Shown one piece after another: positions 26,479 to 35,900 of a stretch of DNA of 64,000 bases. The position numbers and the translations under genes are program-made. The DNA lies in the NCBI RefSeq assembly GCF_001306145.1, contig NZ_LGKO01000002.1, forward strand, positions 372,001 to 436,000. Direction: 5' to 3'. The notes beneath the pieces were generated by a model, which worked only from the letters and a program-made list of their open reading frames with translations, was not told where the DNA came from and made no database searches. The DNA is from Thermanaerothrix daxensis (lineage in GTDB: Bacteria > Chloroflexota > Anaerolineae > Anaerolineales > Anaerolineaceae). Within the stretch, counting starts at the first letter, position 1, and the number at the start of each line of letters is the position of its first letter.

Positions 26479-26484
26479 TTGTGA

Positions 26485-26755
26485 CACTTCATATCCAAAA
26501 CGCGCTGACCAGGACGAGTAGCCGCAGTGCGTGCCGACAGAGAAGGGGCATCATGGGCTGAGAGTGCCCTGCGGACAGGCAGCGGTGAAAACCCCCTGCG
26601 AGCGGAAGCCTGAACGGGAACGACTCCCCAGTAAGGTGAACGGTTGACCCCGTTATCGGTCGTAATGAGATGGTCGGTGATGACACCGGCTAATCTGGGT
26701 GGAACCGCGAGCGCCGAACGCTTGCCCCAGAAGGGGCAGGCGTTCTTCGTTCTAA
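26485..26755 (+). ncRNA. T-box riboswitch, threonine-specific leader
   Basis: The T-box sequence CTGGGTGGAACCGCG lies at 26695-26709. A specifier region GTGAAAACC places ACC (threonine) at 26591-26593, followed by CCCTGCGAGCGGAAGCC, parallel to the trp leader. It precedes thrS, so uncharged tRNA-Thr would promote antitermination. The register of the specifier (ACC versus AAC) is set by agreement with the downstream gene, since I could not fold the stem. Confidence 0.9.
26716..26752 (+). terminator. T-box-controlled intrinsic terminator before thrS
   Basis: A 13-bp stem with one G-U pair (26716-26728 and 26733-26745) and an AGAA loop, followed by TTCGTTCT. It starts 6 bases after the T-box motif, in competition with the antiterminator. 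Confidence 0.85.
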
Positions 26756-26794
26756 GGGTTTTGAGAACCAAGCCGATAAAAAAGGAGGTTGATC

Positions 26795-28588
26795 ATGGCG
26801 CAGGAGAAAGTGAAAGAGCGTTACGAGGATTCATGGCTTTACCGGATTCGCCACTCAGCGGCGCACATCATGGCGCAGGCCGTATTGGAGATGTTTCCTA
26901 ATGGGAAGATCGCCATTGGGCCGCCTATTGAGGATGGGTTCTATTACGATTTTGATCTGCCGCGCCCTCTGACCCCTGAGGATCTTGAAAAAATTGAGCA
27001 ACGTATGCGTGAGATCATCCGGGGTGATTATCCGTTTATCAAGAAAGTGGTGACGGCTGAGGAGGCGCGCCAGATTTTCCGTGATCAGCCCTATAAACTG
27101 GAGTTAATTGACGGGCTGGAGGCTGGCGGGATGGATGAAGACGGAAACCCGCTCACTGAAAAGCCGGAAATCTCCATCTATGCCCATGATAAGTTTGTGG
27201 ATTTGTGCCGTGGGCCGCATGTTGAGCGTACCGGTCAGATCAATCCGGAGGCCATTAAACTTCTCAACGTGGCAGGAGCCTACTGGCGTGGCGATGAGCG
27301 GCGCCCCATGCTTCAACGCATCTACGGCACGGCCTGGGAAACACCCGAACAACTTCAGCAATACCTGTGGAAACTTGAAGAAGCCAAGAAACGAGATCAC
27401 CGTAAACTGGGAAGAGATCTGGACCTCTTCAGCATCAATCCAGATGTTGGGGCTGGGTTGATCCTCTGGCACCCCAAGGGGGGAATGATCCGCCACCTGG
27501 CCGAACAGTATTGTAAAGAGGAACATCTCAAGCACGGTTATGTGCCGGTTTACACCCCGCATATTGGGCGCAGTACGTTATGGGAAATCAGTGGCCACTT
27601 GCACTGGTACCGTGAGAACATGTATCCGGCCATGCAGGTGGAGAATGAAGAGTATCTCCTTAAACCCATGAACTGCCCCTTCCACATCATGGTTTACAAG
27701 AGCCAGATTCGGAGTTACCGCGATCTGCCGATCCGCATGGCGGAATGGGGTACGGTCTATCGTTACGAGCGCAGTGGGGTCTTGCACGGCTTATTGCGGG
27801 TGCGGGGTTTCACTCAGGACGATGCGCACATTTTCTGTCGCCCGGACCAAATGCCGCAGGAGATTGACAATACCCTGCAGTTCTGCCTGCACATTTTACG
27901 CCGCTTTGGTATGGCTAACTTTCACGCCTATCTCTCCACCCGCGATCCAGAGAAGTTTGCCGGGCAGGTTGAGGATTGGGACAAAGCCACCGCGGCGCTG
28001 CGTCAGGCCCTGGAGCGTGCCGGCCTGGATTACGACATTGATGAGGGTGGGGCAGCTTTCTATGGTCCCAAAATTGATCTAAAGATGATTGATGCGCTTG
28101 GACGGGAGTGGCAGTTAAGCACCATTCAATTCGATTTCAATCTGCCGGAGCGCTTTGAATTGGAGTACATCGGCGAAGATGGCCAGCCGCACCGTCCCCT
28201 CATGATTCACCGGGCGTTGTTAGGTTCCATGGAGCGTTTCATGGGGGTCTTGATTGAGCACTATGCAGGGGCTTTCCCTGTCTGGCTTGCGCCAGTTCAG
28301 GCTGTGCTCATTCCGATTGCCGATCGCCATCTTCCCTATGCGCGCGAAGTGGCCGAGAAACTGCGTGCCCAGGGACTGCGAGTAGAGGTGGACGAACGCC
28401 CTGAACGCATGAATGCCAAAATTCGGGATGCACAATTGCAGAAGGTGCCTTACATGCTGGTTGTAGGGGATAAAGAGGCAGCGGATGGGAAAGTGGCGCT
28501 GCGCCTGCGCAACGGCGAGAACCCGGGCCCCATGCCGCTGGAAACCTTCATTGCGCGCGCACAGCAAGACATCGCGGAAGGGGCTTAG
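26795..28588 (+). CDS. thrS: threonyl-tRNA synthetase without TGS domain
   Basis: 597 residues from ATG 26795 with AAAGGAGGT at 26781-26789. The usual N-terminal TGS domain (~60 residues) is absent; the protein opens almost directly with the editing domain, whose HxxxH site is HSAAHIMAQ, and later YKLELIDGL and CRGPHV. The class II core follows: MNCPFHI, motif 2 in YRYERSGVLHGLLRVRGFTQDDAHIF, motif 3 MIHRALLGSMERF and the anticodon-binding domain. It attaches threonine to tRNA-Thr and edits serine. Transcription is under the Thr T-box leader. Confidence 0.96.
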   Translation: MAQEKVKERYEDSWLYRIRHSAAHIMAQAVLEMFPNGKIAIGPPIEDGFYYDFDLPRPLTPEDLEKIEQRMREIIRGDYPFIKKVVTAEEARQIFRDQPYKLELIDGLEAGGMDEDGNPLTEKPEISIYAHDKFVDLCRGPHVERTGQINPEAIKLLNVAGAYWRGDERRPMLQRIYGTAWETPEQLQQYLWKLEEAKKRDHRKLGRDLDLFSINPDVGAGLILWHPKGGMIRHLAEQYCKEEHLKHGYVPVYTPHIGRSTLWEISGHLHWYRENMYPAMQVENEEYLLKPMNCPFHIMVYKSQIRSYRDLPIRMAEWGTVYRYERSGVLHGLLRVRGFTQDDAHIFCRPDQMPQEIDNTLQFCLHILRRFGMANFHAYLSTRDPEKFAGQVEDWDKATAALRQALERAGLDYDIDEGGAAFYGPKIDLKMIDALGREWQLSTIQFDFNLPERFELEYIGEDGQPHRPLMIHRALLGSMERFMGVLIEHYAGAFPVWLAPVQAVLIPIADRHLPYAREVAEKLRAQGLRVEVDERPERMNAKIRDAQLQKVPYMLVVGDKEAADGKVALRLRNGENPGPMPLETFIARAQQDIAEGA

Positions 28589-28623
28589 CCTGCTTTTGGC
28601 TCCTGGTGGGGGGTATTAAACCG

Positions 28624-28660
28624 GTCAGGCGCCTTGGGTCATGCGACTCAGGCGCCTGAC
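28624..28660 (+). terminator. hairpin between convergent thrS and the M23 peptidase gene
   Basis: A perfect 10-bp stem, GTCAGGCGCC (28624-28633) and GGCGCCTGAC (28651-28660), with a 17-base loop. There is no long T tract on either side, so it may serve as a weak two-way terminator for both convergent genes. Confidence 0.55.
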
Positions 28661-28690
28661 GGCTTCTCCTCCTCGCTATAAGCCAGGCGT

Positions 28691-29902
28691 TTAGGGTAAG
28701 AAGTCGTGAGGATTGACTTTCCCGTAAACGTCGTGGCGCATTTCAAAGTGCAAATGGGGGCCGCTGGAGCGCCCAGTGCTACCCATTAACCCGATCAGGT
28801 CACCCTGGTAAACACTTTGTCCACATACGACATTGATCTGGCTGAGGTGGGCATAGAGGGTTTGCCAGCCGTTGCCGTGATCAATCACAATGACGTTTCC
28901 GTATCCCCAGTCATTCCATCCGGCATAGACAATGACCCCATTATCGGCTGCGTAGATGGCTACCCCAATGGCTCCCCCAATGTCAATCCCATAATGGTTG
29001 GTTGAAGGCGAGTAATCGTAGCCCGAAATCCATTTAGAGGGGGTTGGCCAAATGAAGGCCCCGGTTCCCACGGCTCCCTCGGTAATCACCCCACAAGCGC
29101 CTGGCCCCATGATCTTTGCTACCCCCGGGTTTTGGCGGGTGATGCGAGGAGCGCTCCAGGTCACGAATTCACGCCGACCGCCGGGCACAAAGATGCGGGT
29201 GCCGGCCTGGATGTTGGGGCGCGAGTAATCACCCAAGGTAGCGGGATCCAGATGATTCCCTGGCCAGTTGACAATGTCCTCGGGCTTGACCTTGAAGAAC
29301 TCCGCCACTTTGTTGAGGCTGTCTCCCTCATGCCAGGTGTAGAGCAGTCCGTCGGTGGGTAGGATGTTGAGCACCTGACCGGGTTGCAGAAAATGGGGGT
29401 TATCGAATAGCGTATCGTAGTTGCCCCAGAGAATGGTTTCAGGCTTAAGGCCAAACTTCTCGGCGATTCCAAAAATGGTATCGCCCTTCTGAACTTCGTA
29501 CTGGGTGATTTCAAAGCGAGGACGGCTGGGCAGAAGGGTCTTCAATTGTGCATGACGTACCACCCCTGTAATGGCCGCAGCGGGTTCGGGGAGAGTAAAT
29601 GCAGGCATGGCCACGGTTGGGGTGGCGGTTGGCAAAGCAGCCGCCTGGGCAGCCACGCCAACTGCAGGGCTTGCCGTCTGGATGGACAGGTTGCCCATCA
29701 GTGCCACGACGATCAGGATTAAAACGAGTGAGGCCATCCCGGAGGCTACTCGCAGGGTCACCTCGCCCAGTCCCATCTGGGTCAGGCGGTCCCACCAATC
29801 AGGCAATGATCTATGTGAAGTTGAGGGTTTCGGGGTATTCTCCCCGTCTATGTCCGAATCTGAAATGTCAGGTTTGTCGGGTAAAGGATGCATGCCATGC
29901 AC
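28691..29902 (-). CDS. LysM domain M23 peptidase, membrane-anchored
   Basis: 403 residues (an internal ATG at 29893 is also possible). A charged cytosolic N-terminus is followed by one transmembrane helix (~49-72) and a Pro/Ala-rich linker. Two LysM modules come next (VQKGDTIFGIAEKFGL and HEGDSLNKVAEFFKV). The C-terminal peptidase has the M23 zinc residues in NHYGIDIGG and HLHFEM, and AHLSQINV. It probably cleaves peptide cross-links of peptidoglycan or an S-layer-like wall outside the membrane. Its frame converges on thrS with a hairpin between. Confidence 0.9.
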   Translation of the reverse strand: MHGMHPLPDKPDISDSDIDGENTPKPSTSHRSLPDWWDRLTQMGLGEVTLRVASGMASLVLILIVVALMGNLSIQTASPAVGVAAQAAALPTATPTVAMPAFTLPEPAAAITGVVRHAQLKTLLPSRPRFEITQYEVQKGDTIFGIAEKFGLKPETILWGNYDTLFDNPHFLQPGQVLNILPTDGLLYTWHEGDSLNKVAEFFKVKPEDIVNWPGNHLDPATLGDYSRPNIQAGTRIFVPGGRREFVTWSAPRITRQNPGVAKIMGPGACGVITEGAVGTGAFIWPTPSKWISGYDYSPSTNHYGIDIGGAIGVAIYAADNGVIVYAGWNDWGYGNVIVIDHGNGWQTLYAHLSQINVVCGQSVYQGDLIGLMGSTGRSSGPHLHFEMRHDVYGKVNPHDFLP

Positions 29903-29939
29903 CTCGCAGTGTCAATATAACACAAAAATTGGAGGGTCG

Positions 29940-30455
29940 TCAAGCGCCACCCTCGTGGGCTGACTCCTCCTTCGATTTGCCATAGGGGATCAGCAGTAGA
30001 AATCCCAAGGCGATGATGGCTTGTCCGATTTCCACACCACGAGCCTGCCAGGGGCCAAAGTAGGGCACTCCCGGTAGAGGATGACTCCCAATGCCGAAGA
30101 CATCTGCCATTCCGGCGAAGACGGCAATCACATAGCCAGTGCTGACCAGGCGCACACCAATATCGGCGGCGATGCTGGGCTGTCGCTTCTTCCACAGCGC
30201 CATCAGGGCGATGTAGCCACCCAGGCAAACAATGGCTAACCCGATCAGGAAGACAGCGATCTGCACGAAGCCGATCACCGGGCTGCGATCCAGACCGAAC
30301 AAACTCGGACGCGCACCGATCAGGAAGATCAGGAAGCCGATCAGAGTCAGCGAGAGTCCCAAGCGAATCCGCCGCCGCGAGTAAGGAAGTGGACCGGTCG
30401 GGGGCTCCTGACCAGCGGCTAAACCATCACGAGGGGTAAGAAGCGATTCGGACAT
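29940..30455 (-). CDS. four-helix integral membrane protein, unknown function
   Basis: 171 residues from ATG 30455, preceded by GGAG ten bases away. A GTG at 30467 forming GTGA with the dipeptidase stop would add four residues. A ~25-residue soluble N-terminus with Pro is followed by about four hydrophobic segments. I do not recognise the family. It is linked to the M19 dipeptidase upstream. Confidence 0.65.
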   Translation of the reverse strand: MSESLLTPRDGLAAGQEPPTGPLPYSRRRIRLGLSLTLIGFLIFLIGARPSLFGLDRSPVIGFVQIAVFLIGLAIVCLGGYIALMALWKKRQPSIAADIGVRLVSTGYVIAVFAGMADVFGIGSHPLPGVPYFGPWQARGVEIGQAIIALGFLLLIPYGKSKEESAHEGGA

Positions 30456-30463
30456 GTGCAAGA

Positions 30464-31561
30464 TCACTCCGGCAAGACCTTCTCAAGGATGCGCTGCCAA
30501 TTGGCGTGGAAGATTGCAGCGATGTCCGCAGGGGTGTAGCCACGCTGGTGCAGACCCTCGGCTAACCGGGGTAAATCGGCAATGGTGTTGATCTCCAGAG
30601 GGACCGCCGGATAGCCGAATCCCCCATCAAAGTCGGTACCCAGGGCCACGTGGCGGGCATTGCCCGCCACTTGACAAATTGTGTCAATGTGGGCAATTAA
30701 ATGCTCAAGGCGCACCTGTTCGCGCGGATCGCTATTTTTCCATTCAGGGCGTAGGTAGCGATTGAAAGGCAGCACGCCGATCAAGCCATCTCGCTCGATC
30801 AACAGACGGATTTGGAGCGGAGAGAGGTGACGCTCGTGGGGGTCTTCGGAAAGCAGCGTGCGCACATTGCTATGGGATGCTACCACTACTCCCTCGTAGC
30901 GTTCTAGCGCCACCAGTGCGGCGGCCTCGCTCATGTGGGTAATGTCTAGAATGAAGCCTGTCTCCGCCAGGGCTGCGAGCCAACCCTGGCCTTCACGGCT
31001 CAAACCATTGCGCTGGTACATCCCACCGCATCGCTCATCACCCGCCCAGACCATCCCCACCAGACGCACCCCCGCCTCGTACCATGCGGGCAGTTGGGCC
31101 GGGTCGGTCATCCACTCGATGCCTTCCAGAGTCAGCACCAGCCCAACCGGGTGAGTGACTTCGGGGTAGATGGCAGGTTGCTGGAACCAGGGAGTCAGCA
31201 CGGCATCAAGGTCCTTGCGTGTGGATACCGGTCGGAAAAGATCCGGATCGCGCTCAAATAATTGACGGTACCAGGCCAGTTGTGCTTCCGCAAGGCGATG
31301 CCCTTCTTCCGGCATGGTGTAAGCCTGAGTTTCCCATTCCCCCGCTTTGTACCGGGCGGGGGTGAGGAAGATCGTAGCAAAGATCAATCCTACCTGGGCT
31401 TGCTGATACTCAGGCCAGCCCAGCAGGGTCTCACCGGTCACCCGTGGGATCCAGGTATTGGCCTCGCGCTGGCGAGTTTCCAGCACCGAACGGCGCACAT
31501 CTCGACCGAACGTCAGGGCGTTATAGGCGATATCTTGATGACCATCTATGATTAATGTCAT
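30464..31561 (-). CDS. M19 family membrane-type dipeptidase
   Basis: 365 residues from ATG 31561, where the family N-terminus begins (LIIDGHQDIAYN, first zinc pair H-x-D). The bridging Glu is in LTLEGIEWM. SHSN and ALGTDFDGG match the second zinc His and the C-terminal active-site loop. M19 enzymes hydrolyse dipeptides, often with a D-amino acid. A 12-bp hairpin separates it from the RpsA-like gene. Confidence 0.9.
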   Translation of the reverse strand: MTLIIDGHQDIAYNALTFGRDVRRSVLETRQREANTWIPRVTGETLLGWPEYQQAQVGLIFATIFLTPARYKAGEWETQAYTMPEEGHRLAEAQLAWYRQLFERDPDLFRPVSTRKDLDAVLTPWFQQPAIYPEVTHPVGLVLTLEGIEWMTDPAQLPAWYEAGVRLVGMVWAGDERCGGMYQRNGLSREGQGWLAALAETGFILDITHMSEAAALVALERYEGVVVASHSNVRTLLSEDPHERHLSPLQIRLLIERDGLIGVLPFNRYLRPEWKNSDPREQVRLEHLIAHIDTICQVAGNARHVALGTDFDGGFGYPAVPLEINTIADLPRLAEGLHQRGYTPADIAAIFHANWQRILEKVLPE

Positions 31562-31581
31562 GGGGAATTGTGCCTGGATGT

Positions 31582-31612
31582 GAGGAGCGCACATACGCCG
31601 TGTGCGCTCCTC
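31582..31612 (-). terminator. hairpin between the S1-domain gene and the dipeptidase gene
   Basis: A perfect 12-bp stem (31582-31593 and 31601-31612) with a 7-base loop. It follows the RpsA-like stop by 18 bases on the minus strand. There is no U tract, so it is either a weak terminator or an mRNA 3'-end stabiliser. Confidence 0.55.
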
Positions 31613-31629
31613 CATTTTGGCGGAATTCT

Positions 31630-32883
31630 TCAGGCCTCAGCGGTTTCGTCGTGAGCCTGGTCTTCGCTTTCGGTGTCCACTTCCTCAATGACTTCTTCCA
31701 GAGCCGACCAATCCATGTCAGCGTAGGCCAGCGAATCCACGCGGCGCAGGCTCAGGCCAATACGATGGTTCTCGGGATCAATGCGGATGATGCGCAAGGT
31801 CACAACCTCGCCCTCTTTCAGCACCTCTTTGGGATGCTCCACCCGCTTCTCACTCAGTTCAGAGATGTGGATTAACCCTTCCAAGTCTTCCTGATCCTCA
31901 ATCTGGGCAAAAGCACCAAATTTGGTCAGGCGGGTGATCTTTGCTTCGACCAATTGTCCTACTTTATACTTGGAGACGCGCTGCAACCAGGGATCCTCCT
32001 GGAGTTGGCGGATCGAAAGGCCAATGCGCTTCTTCTCACGGTCAATGGAGATGACCTTAACCTGAACCTCATCTCCCACTTTGAGCACTTCGCTGGGGTG
32101 GTTAATCTTCTCCCAGGAGATTTCCGAGAGGTGGACCAATCCATCTGCACCGCTGATGTTAACGAAGGCACCAAAATCGGCCAGGCTGGTCACCCGACCA
32201 GTGACAACTTGCCCTTCCTCCAGTTCCTCGATCACGCGTTCTTTGATAGATTCGCGGGTCTCGGTGCTGGCGGCGCGTTCTGAGACGATCAAACGGCGGC
32301 GCTCACGATCTACCTCGATCACGACCACATCAATTTCCTGGCCAATCATCTTGCTCCAACGCTCTTCAGGTGTATCCCCGGCCGCCATTGCGCGACGGGA
32401 AAGGCTGACCTGAGAAGCAGGCAGAAAACCACGCAAGCCACTCACCGGAACGATCAGACCGCCTTTGTTGTACCCCACAATTTTGGAGCGAACCGGCTTT
32501 TTAGAACGCAGCAATTCCTCAGCCTCACGCCAGGCGACCTCGTCACGGGCGCGGGTGTAAGAAAGGACGACATTCCCATTCTGATCTTCCGGATCGAGGA
32601 CATAGACGGGAATGCGTTGGCCCACCTGGAGCTGTGCCAGTTCATCATGGGGGATTTGCTCGAATTCGCGCCCGCTGATGACACCCTCGGATTTGGTGCC
32701 AACGCTGACCAGAATCTGCTTCTGCTCTGGGTTAATGCTGGCTATGATGCCTTCGCGAATCTCCCCGCGTTTGGGAAAATCTATTGCCAGGCCTTGCTCA
32801 AGGAGGGAGGCCATATTGTTATTTTCGTTTGAAGGGGTCTCGGGGTTTACCCCCTGCTCCGGTGAGGTCTCATGGTAGTTCAT
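31630..32883 (-). CDS. rpsA: 30S ribosomal protein S1-like protein with four S1 domains
   Basis: 417 residues from ATG 32883 (GGAG is 12 bases upstream; an earlier frame start lacks support). Four tandem OB-fold S1 repeats lie at ~45-120, ~130-200, ~215-290 and ~305-380. The last two are closest to consensus: [21 protein letters not shown] and [21 protein letters not shown], with GLVHLSEIS and [10 protein letters not shown]. coli S1 has six, but four to five is usual in Gram-positive-like S1 proteins. It binds mRNA at the ribosome. The acidic tail is after residue ~385. It lies downstream of secA in the same direction. Confidence 0.88.
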   Translation of the reverse strand: MNYHETSPEQGVNPETPSNENNNMASLLEQGLAIDFPKRGEIREGIIASINPEQKQILVSVGTKSEGVISGREFEQIPHDELAQLQVGQRIPVYVLDPEDQNGNVVLSYTRARDEVAWREAEELLRSKKPVRSKIVGYNKGGLIVPVSGLRGFLPASQVSLSRRAMAAGDTPEERWSKMIGQEIDVVVIEVDRERRRLIVSERAASTETRESIKERVIEELEEGQVVTGRVTSLADFGAFVNISGADGLVHLSEISWEKINHPSEVLKVGDEVQVKVISIDREKKRIGLSIRQLQEDPWLQRVSKYKVGQLVEAKITRLTKFGAFAQIEDQEDLEGLIHISELSEKRVEHPKEVLKEGEVVTLRIIRIDPENHRIGLSLRRVDSLAYADMDWSALEEVIEEVDTESEDQAHDETAEA

Positions 32884-32972
32884 ACGATTCCAATACTCCG
32901 CCTGAAAAGATTGCATCCATTATAAAGGTGAATAACGTGATTGGCAACCCTCGCAATGCGATTTTAGCCGCA

Positions 32973-35900
32973 TTAATGGCGGCGGCGCTTCTTGCGTGGG
33001 ATGGCGTTCTCGGCCCTTGAATCCGTTTGGCCGGGAGCATTGGGCAGCGCCGCCTCGGCCCGTTCGCGCTCTACAGTGGCCGTCATGTTGCGGGTGGGTT
33101 GGGCGGTGAACATGCGTGTGACCACACCAGCGCGAATCTCGCCAAGCAGTTCTTCAAACATCTCCGAAGCCCGGCTCTTGTACTGCACCAGCGGATCACG
33201 CTGAGCGTAAGCCTCCAGTCCGATGGAGACGCGTAAGGCTTCGATGCGCGTCAGGTAATCCACCCACATCTGGGAGATAACGCTGAGCAGGAGCTCCCGG
33301 TAAATTTCGTTTTGCAAGCGCCATCCCAATGCTTCGATGACAGCCTCGCGCTCTTCCTCGCTCAAAGCCTCCAGGGGCTGGTCGCGCAGTTGTTCCAGAT
33401 ACGCATCTCCCTGCCGGTCACCCAAGCGCCGCAGCACACGTTCATCGAGTTGCCCAACCGTGGCGCCACTTTGTGCCAGGCGGTTGAATTCGAAGCGTCC
33501 CCAAATCCGTCGCAAGACCTCTTGAGCGGTTTCCAAGTGGTGCAGGATTTTCTCGGTAAGTTCCTGAGGGGATTGGTCGGTTAGCAGCCGGGCGGCATAG
33601 TAAATGTAAGTAAAGCGCAGGTAGCGCATCTGTCCGCGGCGGTGCGTGCGTCGGTCGAACGCCAGCCGAGTGCCCTGCATCATGAAAAGCAGCAAGCCCA
33701 TCAGGCTGCGCTCGTCTAGGATAATATTGCCATCCACTTTTTCAAAAGCCGCGTTCAAATCGCGCAGAATTTGCCCATCTTCCCCCACCAGCAGGTTCAG
33801 ACGCTGATCGAAGGCCGCCTCAAGTGCTTCCAACACCTGATGGCGAATCTCGTCCCAGGTCAGGCCCAGCACGTCGGGGGTGCGCAGATTCCAGTTCTCT
33901 ACGCGCTGCTGCAACGCTCCCAGCAAGCGGTTCAGGGCAGTACTCTGCAGGTGGGTTTCGATTTGTTCACGCAGAACGATTTCAATGTCTTCGCGTCCAT
34001 CTTCTCCGGTAATCAGGCGGCGTTGCTGCTCGGGGCTTAGGCGCAGGGGGGTACGCACCAGGGCTTGCAACTCGTCCAATAGAGCCTGAGGGCGGAGAGG
34101 GGCTTCACTCTCGGCCAAACGATCTTCCAGCCCTTCCAGATAAGTCTCCAGGGTTTCGAGGCGCTCGCGAAGTTGTGCGTCAAAGGTCTCCTCCGCCCGT
34201 TCTAAGAGCGTTTCCACAATGCGGCGCAGGTGATCGTGCTCAGCCTCCAACGCCCGGCGCGCTACACCCAATAACTCGGTGATGAGTTGATCGCGGCTCA
34301 CTGCCCCTTCGGGCAGGCGTTGACGTAGATCATCCAGCACGAGGCGTAAGGTGTAAGAGGGGTGATACAAACCATCCACATCAATAGGGGGTTGTATCTC
34401 TTCCAAGTAGGCCAGCAAACGCCAAGGGCCCTCTTCATCACGCAAGGCGGCTGGAACCCGAGCCTGGATCTCATTACGTAGCATGTCGGTGACATCATCG
34501 CTCAGGTCTTCTTTGCTGAAAACGCGGTCTCGCTGCGCGTAGATGCGTTTGCGCTGCAGGTTCAGCACATCATCGTATTCCAGCAGGTGCTTGCGCACAT
34601 CAAAGTTCATCCCCTCGACGCGCGTCTGAGATTGCTCCACAATGCGCGAGACCAGGCCGTGCTCAATGGGCAGGCTCTCGTCAAAATTGAAACGGCGCAG
34701 CATGGCCTCTACCTGCTCACCTCCGAAAAGGCGCATCAATTCATCTTCCAGAGAGAGGTAAAACCGCGAGGAGCCAGGGTCACCCTGACGGGCAGCGCGC
34801 CCGCGTAACTGGTTGTCAATGCGGCGCGCTTCGTGCCGTTCAGATCCGATCACGTGGAGACCGCCCAAAGCGCGCACCTTTTCCATTTCATCCATATACT
34901 TCAAAAAGGTGTGCACTGCTTCGGCATAGATGCCGTATTGCTCTTCGCGCAGGCTCTGCAGCGCCTGGCGGCGTTCTTCATTGCTCATTTCATAAGCGTT
35001 GGTAAAACCATTGCGTCGCAGCACGCGCACCACGTCACGAATGATCTCCTCGCGCAATTCACCGCCCAGTTTGATGTCTACGCCGCGCCCTGCCATGTTG
35101 GTGGCAATGGTCACGGCGCCGTAGGCCCCCGCACGGGCAATGATCTGAGATTCCTCGTCGTGCTTGCGGGCATTGAGAACCTGGTGCGGTACTCCGCCTT
35201 GTAAAGCGCGGATCAGACGGGGGCGATCTTCTTCACGCACTTCCAGCAACTGCATCAGGCGTTCTAAGTTGGCGCCCTCTTCCGGATTAAGGGAGGTCAC
35301 ACCCACACCCCGTGCAAACTGGCGCAGTTCGCTAACGTTCAATTCGGGCAATGGCTTATTGAGGAACTGCAACTCGGGAATGGCAGTCTCACCCTCCTGA
35401 CGATTGTGCTTTTCCAGCCACGCCTGACGCACCAGCAGTACTTGCATCAGGCGGCGCAAAAGTTCCGGCTGCAGGCGCTGAGAGAGGCGTTCGGAATGTT
35501 CTACCGAGGTTGTGCCCACCAGAAGAGGGCGTCCTAGCACATGATAGCGCAAGATCTCCAGCGTAATGGCACGGAGTTTGGCCTCCTCTGTGCGATAAAC
35601 GATATCTGGATAATCTTTGCGCTTCCAATAGACAGGCTGCTTGAGAGGGTCATCCCGGCGCGCGTAGTAGGTGTATTTGTACCCATCTGCGTCTTTCGCC
35701 GTCACCTCCACGAGCGGGGAGTCGGGTTGCATGGCCTGATACTCCAGGTTCGTGGGAATGGGTACAACTTCCAGTTTGTAGATCTTGCTGAATTCTTCGG
35801 CTTCCGTCAGCGCCGTGCCGCTCATTCCCGCCAGTTTCTGATACATGCGGAAGTAGTTCTGAATGGTGATAGTGGCGTAGGTGACGTTCTCGGGTTCAAC

